From the NCBI GenBank assembly GCA_947652605.1, contig OX393582.1:14532544-14596543 (forward strand): a stretch of 64,000 nucleotides of DNA. The letters run 5' to 3'. The first letter of the stretch is position 1; each line of letters opens with the position of its first letter. Under the pieces are notes generated by a model that saw only the letters and a list, made by a program, of their open reading frames with translations, was not told the origin of the DNA and searched no databases. The position numbers were made by a program, and so were the translations under genes. This stretch comes from Elmis aenea (Eukaryota > Arthropoda > Insecta > Coleoptera > Elmidae). This document shows positions 57,001-61,415 of this stretch, one piece after another.

Positions 57001-59939
57001 TTATTTCATTTACTAGGTTTTTCGCTATTTGAAACCTTATAGAATAAATAGTGTGGCGCCCTTATTAAGGTTTACAAGTTTCTTTCTAATTCGGACCTAC
57101 CCCTTCTCGTCTGAACTAGCCGCGAGTCCGAACTACCCTTCTTGCTGCAAGAATAGTGGCTTTCTTAGAAAGTGGCCGATATTCGTGTAACACGGTTGCT
57201 TAGTATATAGTAGCATTTTTTAAATTAAATCATGAAAATAAACGACATATAAGGTATTTTTCAGGTCTAAGCCAGTACGAGTACGTCTAGGGAAGATCGA
57301 CATTAACGGAACTACTGATAACGTGGAAGCCCAAGATTACAACGTACTTAATTACACAGTTTTTCCAAAGTACCAACGTCGTTCGAGATTGAACGATATA
57401 GCACTAGTCCAGTTAGCCTCAGATGTGACGTACAATGACAACGTTCATCCTGCTTGCCTGTATGATAAGCCCAGCGATCCTGCAGGACTTGTGGTAACTG
57501 GATGGGGTGCAACTTCAGTAGCGAGTAAGTGAATTTTTTTTTGTGGTCAAAATACTCAGAAACGTTTGTGTTACTAGAAATTACATTTCCTCAGGCTGCG
57601 CAAAAAAAATGATCTAAAACCGGAACCTGAAATGAAAATAAAATTTTATTTGTACCTTTATATAATTTCAAATATTTTAATTACCTACCAATAAACAAAA
57701 AAAAAACTAGTTTTTGTTCCATTCTAGAGTGTTAACATACAGACAGCGATTAATACCACTTTCTCGTTTGTTTTCAAAGATAACCCCAGCACCTTATATC
57801 TTACTCCTATTAATTTGCTTATAAATCTACATTCAATGCAATAAAAATGTATAAAAAATAGTTTTATGTTTTAGAAAGGCGTTAGACGATTTTTTTTGTG
57901 GGACTAATTCTGTTTTAAAGGAAAGTCACATGTAAATACTTTTTTAACTATGTAAACTTCCAATACTTGTGGAAAACAAGTATCAGTAGGTCATAAAAAA
58001 AGAATTAGTAACGATTTTTAAATTTGAAACTTGATTTAATCAATTTCTTTATTTTGCTTTAAAAACTCTTATTTAGACACAAAATGCATTCTTATGATAC
58101 CTTGTAAATTCAGATTATTTCTCGAAAAAAATATGATTCACAGTATAATTTTTTTTACAAGAACCTAAACAAAAATTAATTTGTTTAAATTAATTATTTG
58201 TGTTATTAGTCTTCGTTACTTTTTATGTTTAAAATGAAAAACTTGATTACAAACAAAAAGATTTTTATTATTTTTATTTAGTCATGAGTCCTACTGTTAA
58301 GTGTAGAACTGTTGAGTTGTGTTATGCTGACTTTTTTCCAAGTTTTTCTGTCTTGTGCTAGCCTTTTTATGTCTTTCCATTTGATGTTTCTATCCGGTTG
58401 CTTTTTTAACTTCGTCGTGCCAGGTTTTTCTCGGTCTACCTCTTTTGTTTTTTCCCTGTGTTCTTGCTTCATATGCTTTTCTGGTTAACCTTTCTTCTTT
58501 CATCCTATAAATGTGACCCAACCATCCCAGCTGCCTTTCCTGTATTTTTGTTTCAACTGATTTTATCTTTAATTGTTCTCTATATGTTTCGTTTCTGATT
58601 CTATCTTTTTTGGTTTTTCCTTGGATTTTTTTTAGAAATCTCATTTCTGCTGCATTCACTCGACTACTTTTGTGTGTGATTAAAATAAAAAAACTTTGAT
58701 TACAAACAAGAAGATATGTAGCAAAAAAGTTTAAGAAATTGACAATCTGGTCGTCAGATTACATGCGATAATGTTTTTCATCACTAACATTAGCAAGATT
58801 TTGCTACCAAAAAAGTTAACAATAGTTGGAACAATACGTGACGAATTACCCATTTGCTTTACCAACACCAAAAACAAAAAGGATGCGTACTCCAGTTTCT
58901 TTGCTTTTATGAAAAATATTTGCATTGTTTCTTACTGCCCAGTTTTTCTCCAAAACGATGGTTCCTATCAAAAAACTTACTAAAAATGTACATTTTAGAT
59001 CTATCTAACCGACTGTTACAATGAGAAATTGAAAGTACGATGACAAGAAAAAAACGGCAGGTTATTTCTCTGCTATTATCGATTGTAGCGCCCACTATGG
59101 TGGAATTTCACTCAAACTTATGCATAAGAACACGCTTGCCTATTAAAGAATACGTACCAAATATAAAAATTGTAGATCAAAGCGTTCTTGATTTATCAAT
59201 AAAACAACAATTTTTCATCTCCTCTTCATGGGGCTGTAACTTAGCAACGATGCAACTTTCTACAAGGCATGATGGGCTAAATCGTCCAATTTTTCAATGT
59301 AGAAATTATGCAACATCGTTCAGAAACACCCTGTATAGTACTACATTTTCGAGTGCACGTTTTTAAAGATGTGACTTTTGGAAGACCTTTAAAAATTAAA
59401 TCGCTTCAACTTTATTTATTATAGACTGAAACATTGTTTCATAATGGACAAATCGTACAATATATTTTCAAAATCGCAAACACAATTACGCTAGAAATCG
59501 ATATTTTAAACAAACTAAATAAAAAGAGAACTGTGAGGATAATAACAATAATTTCGTTTTGATTTCAGCGGGACAAACTAGTAAACTATTACAAAAAGCA
59601 ACTTTAGAACCGGTACCAGTAATAGATTGCAACGAAATATATCGGATAAAAATTTCAAGACACGTCTCGCCAAATCAAATATGTGCAGTATCTGATAATG
59701 GAAATAAGGATACGTGTCAGGTAATTATAATAAACAACTAAAAAACGCAATTTTTTAATCTTTTAACATTTTAGGGTGACTCAGGAGGGCCAATGCAAGT
59801 ACAACAGCGCCAAGGAAGTGGAGTTTATAGCATAGTGGGAATAACGTCCTACGGTGTAGGCTGTGGTGGAAAAATACCGGGTGTATATACAAGAGTGTAC
59901 AGTTACTTAAACTGGATTGAAAGTGTAGTGTGGCCTTAA
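29775..59939 (+). CDS. CLIP-domain trypsin-like serine protease (snake/CLIPC-like), six exons found, 5' end missing
   Basis: Secreted zymogen protease of the kind that relays Toll or prophenoloxidase cascades in insect haemolymph (family knowledge). Joined coding exons: 29775-30071, 38917-39008, 45345-45463, 57265-57524, 59569-59720, 59775-59939, about 361 codons. Every junction has AG/GT borders and compatible phases (introns 1, 0, 2, 1, 0). Order: six-Cys CLIP domain, Thr/Pro-rich linker, a Cys that probably links to the catalytic domain, activation site LALQ/ILGG, His in TAAHC, Asp in LNDIAL, Ser in GDSGGP, and Asp six residues before that Ser, which predicts trypsin-like specificity. All expected cysteine pairs are present, so the catalytic part looks functional. 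Introns are about 8.8, 6.3, 11.8, 2.0 and 0.05 kb; the first four hold the transposons listed here. The first exon entry needs one codon base from an upstream exon that I could not find. CLIPC assignment rests on the non-basic residue before ILGG. Confidence 0.9.
30570..31637. mobile_element. Fold-back element, about 1.07 kb, in a CLIP protease intron
   Basis: TACAGGGTGGTCCACTTTTT at the left; the right side reads in reverse complement GTAGCAGGACTTTAACAGTC and continues through CAAAAACGCTTCATTTTAAAGATA, AAATTTTCGAAAAAATATC and CGTTTCTCAGCCAGTGGATA to AGTTTTATAAAAAACTAGTA. Arms are about 450 bp. The outermost dozen bases of the right end are lost. Mirror-image reading frames on the two arms (30835-31041 +, 31148-31483 -) are products of the palindrome. 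Confidence 0.78.
32036..33345 (-). pseudogene. Buster-type hAT transposase remnant
   Basis: Minus-strand pieces in the right order. 33321-32965: [53 protein letters not shown]. 32972-32670: a coiled region ([20 protein letters not shown]) and FIAFLQSCQ. 32497-32270: [20 protein letters not shown] then QKKRNRLGI, the dimerisation end. These blocks are shared by Buster/ZBED5-like hAT transposases (TDGAPAM, VHCxxHR, TEVRWLSxG). Frameshifts and stops separate the pieces. CAGTGTTTCCCAGAAT at 32036 is a hAT-like terminal repeat beyond the C-terminal end; the N-terminal side is cut off by a fold-back fragment at 33356. It lies antisense within a host intron. Confidence 0.82.
33356..33615. repeat. 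Fold-back fragment, one arm
   Basis: TACAGGGTTGTCCACTTTTTAGTAGC and the next 240 bp align closely with the left arm of the fold-back at 30570-31637 (AACAGTCGATACAAAAACTT, GCGAATATTCCA, CAACCAGTGACG). Only one arm is present; the repeat cluster at 33.6 kb begins where it ends. Confidence 0.75.
34405..35580 (+). repeat. Direct tandem duplication of 588 bp
   Basis: 34405-34992 and 34993-35580 both begin ACGCAGTAAACTTTAGGC and end GTATTAGTTTCGATATCGAA, with no difference noticed when read side by side. The junction AAACGCAG shows the second copy starts immediately. The matching segment in the next unit (36.8-37.4 kb) is single and has several substitutions, so this is the newest change. Confidence 0.88.
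35581..35741. mobile_element. 161-bp hairpin element inside Harbinger sequence, copy 1
   Basis: GAAATAATATCTCTGGATTT at the left pairs with AATCCAGAGTTTTTATTTC at the right. The stem continues through ACTGGAACGG-TCTTTATTTTTTACGTTTTTAATC-GAC-TTTCGCT, about 70 bp per arm. GATATCGAA at 35572-35580 and 35742-35750 is a 9-bp direct repeat. Two or three extra T at one end leave the exact terminus open. Confidence 0.78.
35742..35943 (+). pseudogene. Harbinger/PIF transposase (DDE nuclease) fragment, copy 1
   Basis: The + frame from the GATATCGAA direct repeat reads [51 protein letters not shown] and a stop. This matches the Harbinger nuclease segment with S-G-G-I-F-x-x-S, P-x-P-x-P and Y-V-I-V-G-D-x-A-F-P-L. 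The Gly of VGD is absent here. The remaining nuclease is not recognisable. The minus-strand ORF at the same place is a shadow. Confidence 0.68.
37403..37563. mobile_element. 161-bp hairpin element, copy 2
   Basis: Same element and same GATATCGAA flanks as copy 1, at an offset of 1,822 bp. Its presence in both tandem units shows it inserted before the amplification. Confidence 0.78.
37564..37765 (+). pseudogene. Harbinger/PIF transposase fragment, copy 2
   Basis: Same 65-residue segment as at 35742, 1,822 bp further on, with a few synonymous or silent-looking changes (AGCGGT to AGTGGT, TCTTTG to TCTCTG, ACCATT to ACCCTT). It was copied as part of the tandem unit rather than by separate insertion. 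Confidence 0.68.
38481..38916. other. Intron sequence, nothing identified
   Basis: Remaining AT-rich intron up to the acceptor of the activation-site exon. The overlapping 61-codon ORFs on both strands (38651-38871) have no recognisable content. Confidence 0.5.
38917..39008 (+). CDS. CLIP protease exon: activation site
   Basis: Acceptor tttgttacag ends at 38916 and donor ATG/GTAAGT follows 39008. With the g carried from 30071 the exon reads [16 protein letters not shown] then [19 protein letters not shown] is the new N-terminus of the active protease after zymogen cleavage. The Cys in VCEGYS is the usual partner of a catalytic-domain Cys (HPAC in the exon at 57265), keeping the CLIP part tethered. 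Gln, not Arg or Lys, stands before ILGG. Confidence 0.9.
39040..41030 (-). mobile_element. Non-LTR retrotransposon fragment, nearly complete RT domain
   Basis: Minus strand. 40893-40207: [94 protein letters not shown]. 40180-39542: [64 protein letters not shown], followed by one stop at about 39541. 39532-39155: [13 protein letters not shown] on to the C-terminal stop. One frameshift near 40200 and one in-frame stop break it. It resembles the + strand copy at 0.1-1.6 kb. It is inserted 30 bp after the donor of the activation-site exon, antisense to the gene. Confidence 0.86.
41031..41689. other. Intron sequence with a hAT-like single end
   Basis: GGGCCGGATTTCGCCTGCGA then CCATAGTTTGGGGACCCCTTTT near 41260-41302 resembles, in reverse complement, a hAT end (AGGGGTCCCCAAACTATGG). 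No partner found. The rest is unassigned AT-rich intron. Confidence 0.45.
41690..42300 (-). mobile_element. RTE-like non-LTR fragment, 3' region, copy 1
   Basis: The minus strand contains [20 protein letters not shown] and [20 protein letters not shown], and toward the 3' end the degraded cluster for GRPRKTW and KREEIKKLA-type residues. Tail-side DNA (CCTACACGTAATAGTAGAAC in reverse) matches copies at 46.3 and 58.3 kb. This LHGSETW...GRPRKTW tail is common at the end of RTE-type and related ORF2 proteins. Heavily decayed. Confidence 0.65.
42369..43919. mobile_element. Fold-back element, about 1.55 kb, with a hAT-type element inside
   Basis: ACAGGGTGGACCAAATTCGA at the left and TCGGTCCAGCCTGTA at the right. 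Arms match through ACGGGGTATCTCGGTTAC, GACCGATAT, AAAATAGCC and AGAACGCCTAT to the pyrimidine-rich core. A second inverted pair (TTTTGAGATATGAAGTAAAC at 43190, GTTTACTTCATATCTCAAAA at 43325) forms an inner hairpin. The right arm is interrupted by the element at 43532-43805. Confidence 0.72.
43532..43805. mobile_element. hAT-type non-autonomous element, 274 bp
   Basis: Ends CAGTGGTTTCCAACC and, in reverse complement, the same 15 bases. GC-rich subterminal stretches on both sides (CCGCCCCCC and GCGCGCCCC, CCCCCTAGGGGGGCGCG). Flanking 8-mers GTATGGGC and GCTATAGG are only loosely similar, so a target duplication is not claimed. It interrupts the right arm of the surrounding fold-back. Confidence 0.75.
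43935..45033. mobile_element. Fold-back element, about 1.1 kb, almost perfect arms
   Basis: TACAGGGTGTCCCAGCCAAG at the left; the right end is the exact reverse complement, CTTGGCTGGGACACCCTGTA. The arms, about 430 bp each, appear almost identical through TTCTCTTTCAAAAATATTATAGG, AACACCAGAGCAATTTACTCTC and GTTTAACTTTTAAA-type sequence. Two inner CACCCTGTATA/TACAGGGTGT ends near 44110 and 44840 show an older element captured inside both arms. It lies 311 bp before the catalytic-His exon of the protease. Confidence 0.85.
45345..45463 (+). CDS. CLIP protease exon: catalytic His
   Basis: Acceptor attttatag ends at 45344; the exon reads [20 protein letters not shown] and continues through [16 protein letters not shown] to LDG, with donor GG/GTAAGA after 45463 (phase 2). 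KCGGSLI and TAAHC are the canonical chymotrypsin-fold segments: the two Cys form the His-loop disulphide and the His is the catalytic base. Confidence 0.92.
45464..46019. other. Intron sequence, nothing identified
   Basis: AT-rich intron after the His exon. No ORF, RNA gene or repeat border supported. Confidence 0.5.
46020..47885. mobile_element. Inverted-repeat element interrupted by an RTE-like fragment
   Basis: 46050-46215 (AACATATTTGACTATCT, CAACCAGGCGTTTGATAATATTACTGAATA, CCAGGCATTTAGTAAAA, TTGGTC-GG-TAAAT) is matched in reverse complement by about 47695-47885 with moderate divergence. Between the arms lies the minus-strand RTE-like fragment. Outer limits are approximate; no target duplication noted. 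The Gypsy element begins 25 bp beyond. Confidence 0.65.
46325..47600 (-). mobile_element. RTE-like non-LTR fragment, copy 2 (RT to 3' end)
   Basis: Minus strand. 47595-47389: [37 protein letters not shown] (first catalytic Asp). 47280-46876: [20 protein letters not shown], where the usual FADD reads FAND, then [12 protein letters not shown] and [18 protein letters not shown]. 46589-46359: [45 protein letters not shown], the 3'-terminal segment. 5' truncated at about 47600. Frameshifts separate the pieces. Confidence 0.78.
47910..49375 (+). repeat. 5' LTR of the Gypsy element
   Basis: TG...CA bounded with TGTTAC/GTAACA inverted ends, 1,466 bp, same length as the 3' LTR. By eye the only difference noticed is T versus G in GAGTTATGTCCC / GAGTTAGGTCCC. 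Small ORFs inside (for example 48335-48565, 48959-49225) recur identically in the other LTR and are not proteins. Confidence 0.93.
49377..49396 (+). promoter_or_regulatory. Candidate primer-binding site
   Basis: AATTGACGCCCAACATTAGG follows the 5' LTR by one base. Position and the GCCCAAC core suit a tRNA primer site, but I could not assign the tRNA. Confidence 0.5.
49977..51368 (+). CDS. Gypsy gag polyprotein with two zinc knuckles
   Basis: Structural protein of the element: capsid assembly and RNA binding. 463 codons from ATG in a good context (ACAATGG). The middle (about residues 190-350) has the retrotransposon gag capsid look ([60 protein letters not shown]). The end carries [14 protein letters not shown] (about 418-431) and [14 protein letters not shown] (about 439-452), both CX2CX4HX4C nucleic-acid binding knuckles, then CPKC. 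The stop at 51366-51368 lies inside a 16-nt overlap with the pol frame. No lesions seen. Confidence 0.92.
   Translation: MAPLCIWKDFIDSLNQGELAYELTSRGFPSATVAEMRKSVRGVLKLDSEKSLSQVAYTVEFNEDKTAITRNLIELESALQTFEGDTKAACFRRTSALMKHTDRRLELANPTTGEMKSQLNALRLRALELKSDFENAYKRALRDQTAAPTNSTPLRNAVTHASDDSSDEGDILVPPVSQIFSARFVPVSKWGITFSGRSDASVSSFLERVEELRIARNVTTSQLFFSAIDLFEGDALLWYRSVREDIRDWTSLVINLRQAFLPSDYDERLRQEIYNRLQGSSERPTLFVAAMRNLFRRLTFIPSESEQLHRIIGNLRPKYSQSLLFQQPTTFTKLISLLRTLEDAEIRNRRFEPRSGSEPLLEPDLACAQRSSRQRVDKVDVPSSLERTKPVASLSTSTTVYSRTVPVSSSKPFASMTCWNCGKTGHVSPSCPQPQKRHCYKCGQPNHTTRTCPKCNNNKPSEN
51353..54553 (+). CDS. Gypsy pol polyprotein (protease, RT, RNase H, integrase)
   Basis: Copies the element RNA and inserts the DNA. 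The frame opens after a stop at 51350-51352 and lies -1 relative to gag. No ATG precedes the protease; the first possible start, 51389, is GTG, so translation probably enters by frameshift. Numbering from 51389: aspartic protease [12 protein letters not shown] (about 54-65); RT from about 208 with [29 protein letters not shown] and YLDDIVIV (about 358); RNase [11 protein letters not shown] (about 505); integrase HHCC finger with NHDLPTAGH and CAVCAAHK (about 700-745); catalytic core Asp in CIDIVGP (about 771), Asp in ICDNGVQF (about 832), Glu in NPAERINR (about 867), a 35-residue D-E spacing. No chromodomain is evident at the C-terminus. No internal stop or frameshift. Confidence 0.94.
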   Translation, partial: AFGKLTCESSTRVTDSPFSSSTAISDSFSDLDIRSKFALDFLLASSEGDERPYLSVEIFGKTFLGLLDSGASRTILGRSGWDVLKSFDLTLLPSSIPECTVANGVSCSVLGLLCVPVVVEKRVVLTEILVIPSLPHSLILGVDFWKKLGIIPNIRNGGWTFSDRKELEIASITDHSHLDARQMSLLSSLLRDIFSVMKPTLGCTNLVEHEIRTTAEPIKQRYYPISPALQKFVDAEMNAMLEQGVIEPSQSPWASPIVLVKKKDSTYRFCVDYRKVNKVTERDAYPLPYISNILDRLRDAKFLSSLDIKTAYWQIPVKAESRPITAFTVPNRGLFQFRRLPFGLHNSPATWQRLIDRVIGADLEPHVFVYLDDIVIVTNDFDKHLDVLREVFKRLMDAGLTVRRDKCHFCRPELRYLGYVVDKQGLHVDPEKVSAILNLPIPTSVTEVRRVLGMASWYRRFIPNFSTVVSPITSLTKKNANFLWSDECQLAFTAIKEALIAAPILSCPDFNKEFTIQTDASDYGVGAILTQTHDDGEHAVSYISCSLQKAARNYSTTEKECLAVVWAIEKFRPYIEGAHFTVVTDHHSLIWLNNLKDPSGRLARWSVRLQQYDFTIVHRKGKDHVVPDTLSRSVPKLDVVEPAIIPSPLQTSDEWYCRLRTSIETNPDKYPVWRVDNGKIFKYTSPRIRGLDPECDNWKFVVPTELRRDLINENHDLPTAGHAGVFKTFERLATRYYWPKMRSSVARYVRRCAVCAAHKVEQKKPYGFMVPRAKPSRPWQFLCIDIVGPLPRSPKGYTFILVVSDCFTKYSCFFPLRRATAATVCRAVEDEIFLVYGTPQYIICDNGVQFRSREFGSLCERYRSKILFNAPYHPQANPAERINRVLKTMLSSYVADNHRKWDSLLPKVACAIRTSKHEVIGHSPFFANFGREHHLYGDHMGRPPDLNEPIEDPDRTVDEPGLRTKGIEQLRLDIKNRLNKAYEQASRRYNLRRRPVEFAVNSLVWRRNFALSNAAAYINAKLTAKFIGPFTVLKRVSPWTYQLADESGKDVGTWHVQDMKPYLAED
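54554..55714 (+). other. Gypsy 3' noncoding region, no env
   Basis: About 1.16 kb between pol and the polypurine tract. Only short ORFs (for example 55211-55420) with no envelope features: no signal peptide, glycosylated ectodomain or anchor. It holds the tandem repeats listed separately and is rich in CT/TTC on the + strand. Confidence 0.75.
54707..55057 (+). repeat. Four copies of an 80-bp repeat, arranged as two pairs
   Basis: Each unit: CTTTCTCTCCTTCTTGGTTC, AGGATGAAGAATTGGCCAAG, GGTGCGTGGTTACCAGGGGT, AAAAGCCCCCTAAACAC. TGGTTCAGGA starts at 54721, 54801, 54911 and 54991, giving spacings 80, 110, 80, so a pair was duplicated as a 190-bp block. Units differ by single bases (GGCCAAG/GACCAAG, GTGCG/GTGTG). 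Confidence 0.9.
55715..55724 (+). promoter_or_regulatory. Polypurine tract of the Gypsy element
   Basis: AAGGGGGGGA just before TTTG and the 3' LTR; a purine run in this position primes plus-strand synthesis in LTR elements. Confidence 0.8.
55727..57192 (+). repeat. 3' LTR of the Gypsy element
   Basis: 1,466 bp, the copy of 47910-49375. It ends 72 bp before the catalytic-Asp exon (57265). As a sense-oriented LTR it could supply a promoter or a poly(A) site close to that exon; this is an inference from position only. Confidence 0.93.
57265..57524 (+). CDS. CLIP protease exon: catalytic Asp
   Basis: Acceptor tatttttcag ends at 57264. The exon reads [15 protein letters not shown], later [19 protein letters not shown] with the catalytic Asp in NDIAL, then HPACLYD with the interdomain Cys, and [12 protein letters not shown] before donor GA/GTAAGT (phase 1). 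The 3' LTR of the Gypsy element ends at 57192, leaving only 72 bp of original intron 5' of this exon. Confidence 0.92.
58262..58680 (-). mobile_element. RTE-like non-LTR fragment, 3' region, copy 3
   Basis: Minus strand: [95 protein letters not shown]. Better preserved than the other two copies in the window. It lies in the intron between the Asp exon and the next exon, antisense to the gene; all three copies share the orientation. Confidence 0.8.
58681..59568. other. Intron sequence, one CACCCTGTATA end
   Basis: AT-rich intron. ACACCCTGTATAG near 59327 is a single fold-back-type end. The ORF at 59040-59366 shows no domain. Confidence 0.45.
59569..59720 (+). CDS. CLIP protease exon: loop disulphide and specificity Asp
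   Basis: Acceptor tgatttcag ends at 59568. The frame reads [20 protein letters not shown], continues with CNEIYRIKI and [15 protein letters not shown] and stops at donor CAG/GTAATT after 59720 (phase 0). The two Cys (VIDC and QIC) form the expected loop pair. The Asp of NKDTCQ is the residue at the base of the S1 pocket that gives cleavage after Arg or Lys in trypsins. Confidence 0.9.
59775..59939 (+). CDS. CLIP protease last exon: catalytic Ser and stop
   Basis: After a 54-bp intron (acceptor cattttag) the exon opens with GDSGGPMQV, the nucleophile motif, and ends [19 protein letters not shown] followed by TAA at 59937-59939. VGCGG provides the last Cys. The C-terminus ends shortly after the final helix (YLNWI), as in other secreted trypsin-like enzymes. 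Confidence 0.92.
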   Translation, partial: GDSGGPMQVQQRQGSGVYSIVGITSYGVGCGGKIPGVYTRVYSYLNWIESVVWP

Positions 59940-60117
59940 TACAGGCAGAAACGGTGGGCGTACAGTGAGTGCCTTTATGCCCCACCAATGAACACTTAAT
60001 TTAATTTAGTTTCATATTAATTTAAATGTATTTAAAATGAGTGATATCGTACTAGAAGCAACTTAATTATTTAGTAAATTAATCTTAATTGTTTTTATAC
60101 TTCAATTCTACTGTGTT

Positions 60118-60123
60118 AATAAA
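60118..60123 (+). promoter_or_regulatory. Poly(A) signal of the CLIP protease gene
   Basis: AATAAA lies 179 bp after the stop codon in AT-rich DNA; a GT-containing stretch (acgttgtgc) follows closely. It is the first AATAAA on the + strand after the stop, so the likely 3' UTR is about 200 nt. Confidence 0.6.
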
Positions 60124-60183
60124 ATTACGTTGTGCAAGTTAATAATTTATTTTGGTAAACAGCCCCCGAAGAAATTAAACGTT

Positions 60184-60778
60184 AAGGTGGAGTGGGGTAA
60201 GATTGTAAACGGGGCAAGATCGTAAACGACCTAAATTTATTCCAATAGAAGTTAAAATTGTAATAACTAATATATAGAAACTTGTATTAGGTTATTATGA
60301 AGTGATCGACATCTCCTAAATGAGAGACATCTATGTCTCTCATTTAGGAGGGATATTTCCTGTTAATATGTCAATTATAAAGTGCAACTCCTTTTTTTAG
60401 ATCCGACATGGTTCGAAATTACGTTAGGAAAACAAGCCGGAGCGCGTACACAAAAGAAACTTTTAAACAAAGCAACTAATTTTAGTTCTTTAAAAAGCAT
60501 TTTGTAGCTGGCTTGATTATAATTTCGATCTTGCCCCATATCATGAGAAGTAAGACTTCAGCGCGTTTTAAACAGCTGTTTACGATCTTGCCCCATGTAC
60601 GGGGCAAGTTTGGAGTAATTGACATTTTTTACAATTTTCTGTAAAAATGAAAATTTCCAAGGAAAATTGGTGTTTTTGTCAATACAAATTAGAGTAACTC
60701 CACTCCGTGTTAATACCAATACATGTCAAGTATTTATAAAAGAACTTAAAAACAGGTCCGAACTTACTCCACTCCACG
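60184..60778. mobile_element. Inverted-repeat element downstream of the protease gene
   Basis: GTGGAGTGGGGTAAG at the left and CTTACTCCACTCCAC at the right are inverted repeats with one mismatch. Subterminal motifs GGGGCAAGATCGTAAAC (left) and GTTTACGATCTTGCCCC plus GTACGGGGCAAG (right half) repeat inside. No coding capacity. A perfect hairpin lies within (separate entry). Confidence 0.65.
60313..60350. repeat. Perfect 18-bp inverted repeat with 2-base loop
   Basis: CTCCTAAATGAGAGACAT, loop CT, then its exact reverse complement. No T-run follows as in a Pol III terminator context, and no tRNA or snRNA feature surrounds it. Confidence 0.85.
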
Positions 60779-61215
60779 ATATATCAATAATTAAAATAAT
60801 TTAATTTATACAACAGACTAGTAAACTTAAATGGTAGGTAACTAAAGGTTATTGTCATCGATTAAAGTATCAAAAGAGGTAAAAATAGGAGACATTGTAT
60901 CTCCAACTGCAAAATAGTATGGTGACCACAGAACTTTTGCTTATAAGTTATAAGTATGTGACTTATTCCAATCTTCAAAATCTGATGAAAAACAGCTTTT
61001 ATTGCAAAAAATGTGCCGAATTTAAAAAAGAGGAATGGCGTCTTATTAATCCTTAACTACCTTGGTAAAAAAAAGTTACACTTCTACCGATGTTGGTCTA
61101 TGCGACCAACAACGACTTTTTTAAAAATTTGAATTGGTTTTGAGACCAATGAGCAGCATTAATTAGTAATGTTCAAACTTAGTCTAAGGTTTACACAACA
61201 GTAGTCTCGAGTTTC
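60779..61215. other. No gene seen
   Basis: AT-rich intergenic DNA between an inverted-repeat element and a Jockey fragment. Nothing identified. Confidence 0.5.
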
Positions 61216-61415
61216 CTTATAAATAAGTACACTATTTATTAACGTGCACACTACCGCACAGTCTCTCCTTTTTACTTTTTGCTTAAACTAACTCAAACGG
61301 TTTTAACCCTTTTAAGTCTTCTTACTAATCCTGTAGTGTCCAGGAGCTGGATTGCCACGACGTTTACATGTTGATGGAGCCTTTCTTTGTAGCTCTTGGA
61401 AAACTTCTTAATGGT

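Larger units (their letters stand above)
47910..57192 (+). mobile_element. Near-intact Ty3/Gypsy LTR retrotransposon, 9.28 kb
   Basis: Two LTRs of 1,466 bp (47910-49375, 55727-57192), each starting TGTTACG and ending GTAACA, with CGGT duplicated at the target (47906-47909 and 57193-57196). Internal order: primer site, gag (49977-51368), pol (51353-54553: protease, RT, RNase H, integrase), a repeat-bearing noncoding stretch and a polypurine tract. No env-like ORF follows pol. The protease-RT-RNase H-integrase order with a YLDD box places it in Ty3/Gypsy. It lies in sense orientation in the 11.8-kb intron of the CLIP protease gene. Intact frames and almost identical LTRs point to a recent insertion. 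Confidence 0.95.

Noticed and set aside
48335..57042. Identical 76- and 88-codon ORFs at 48.3/56.2 and 49.0/56.8 kb
   Set aside because: They lie inside the two LTRs and are identical because the LTRs are; no domain or coding context.
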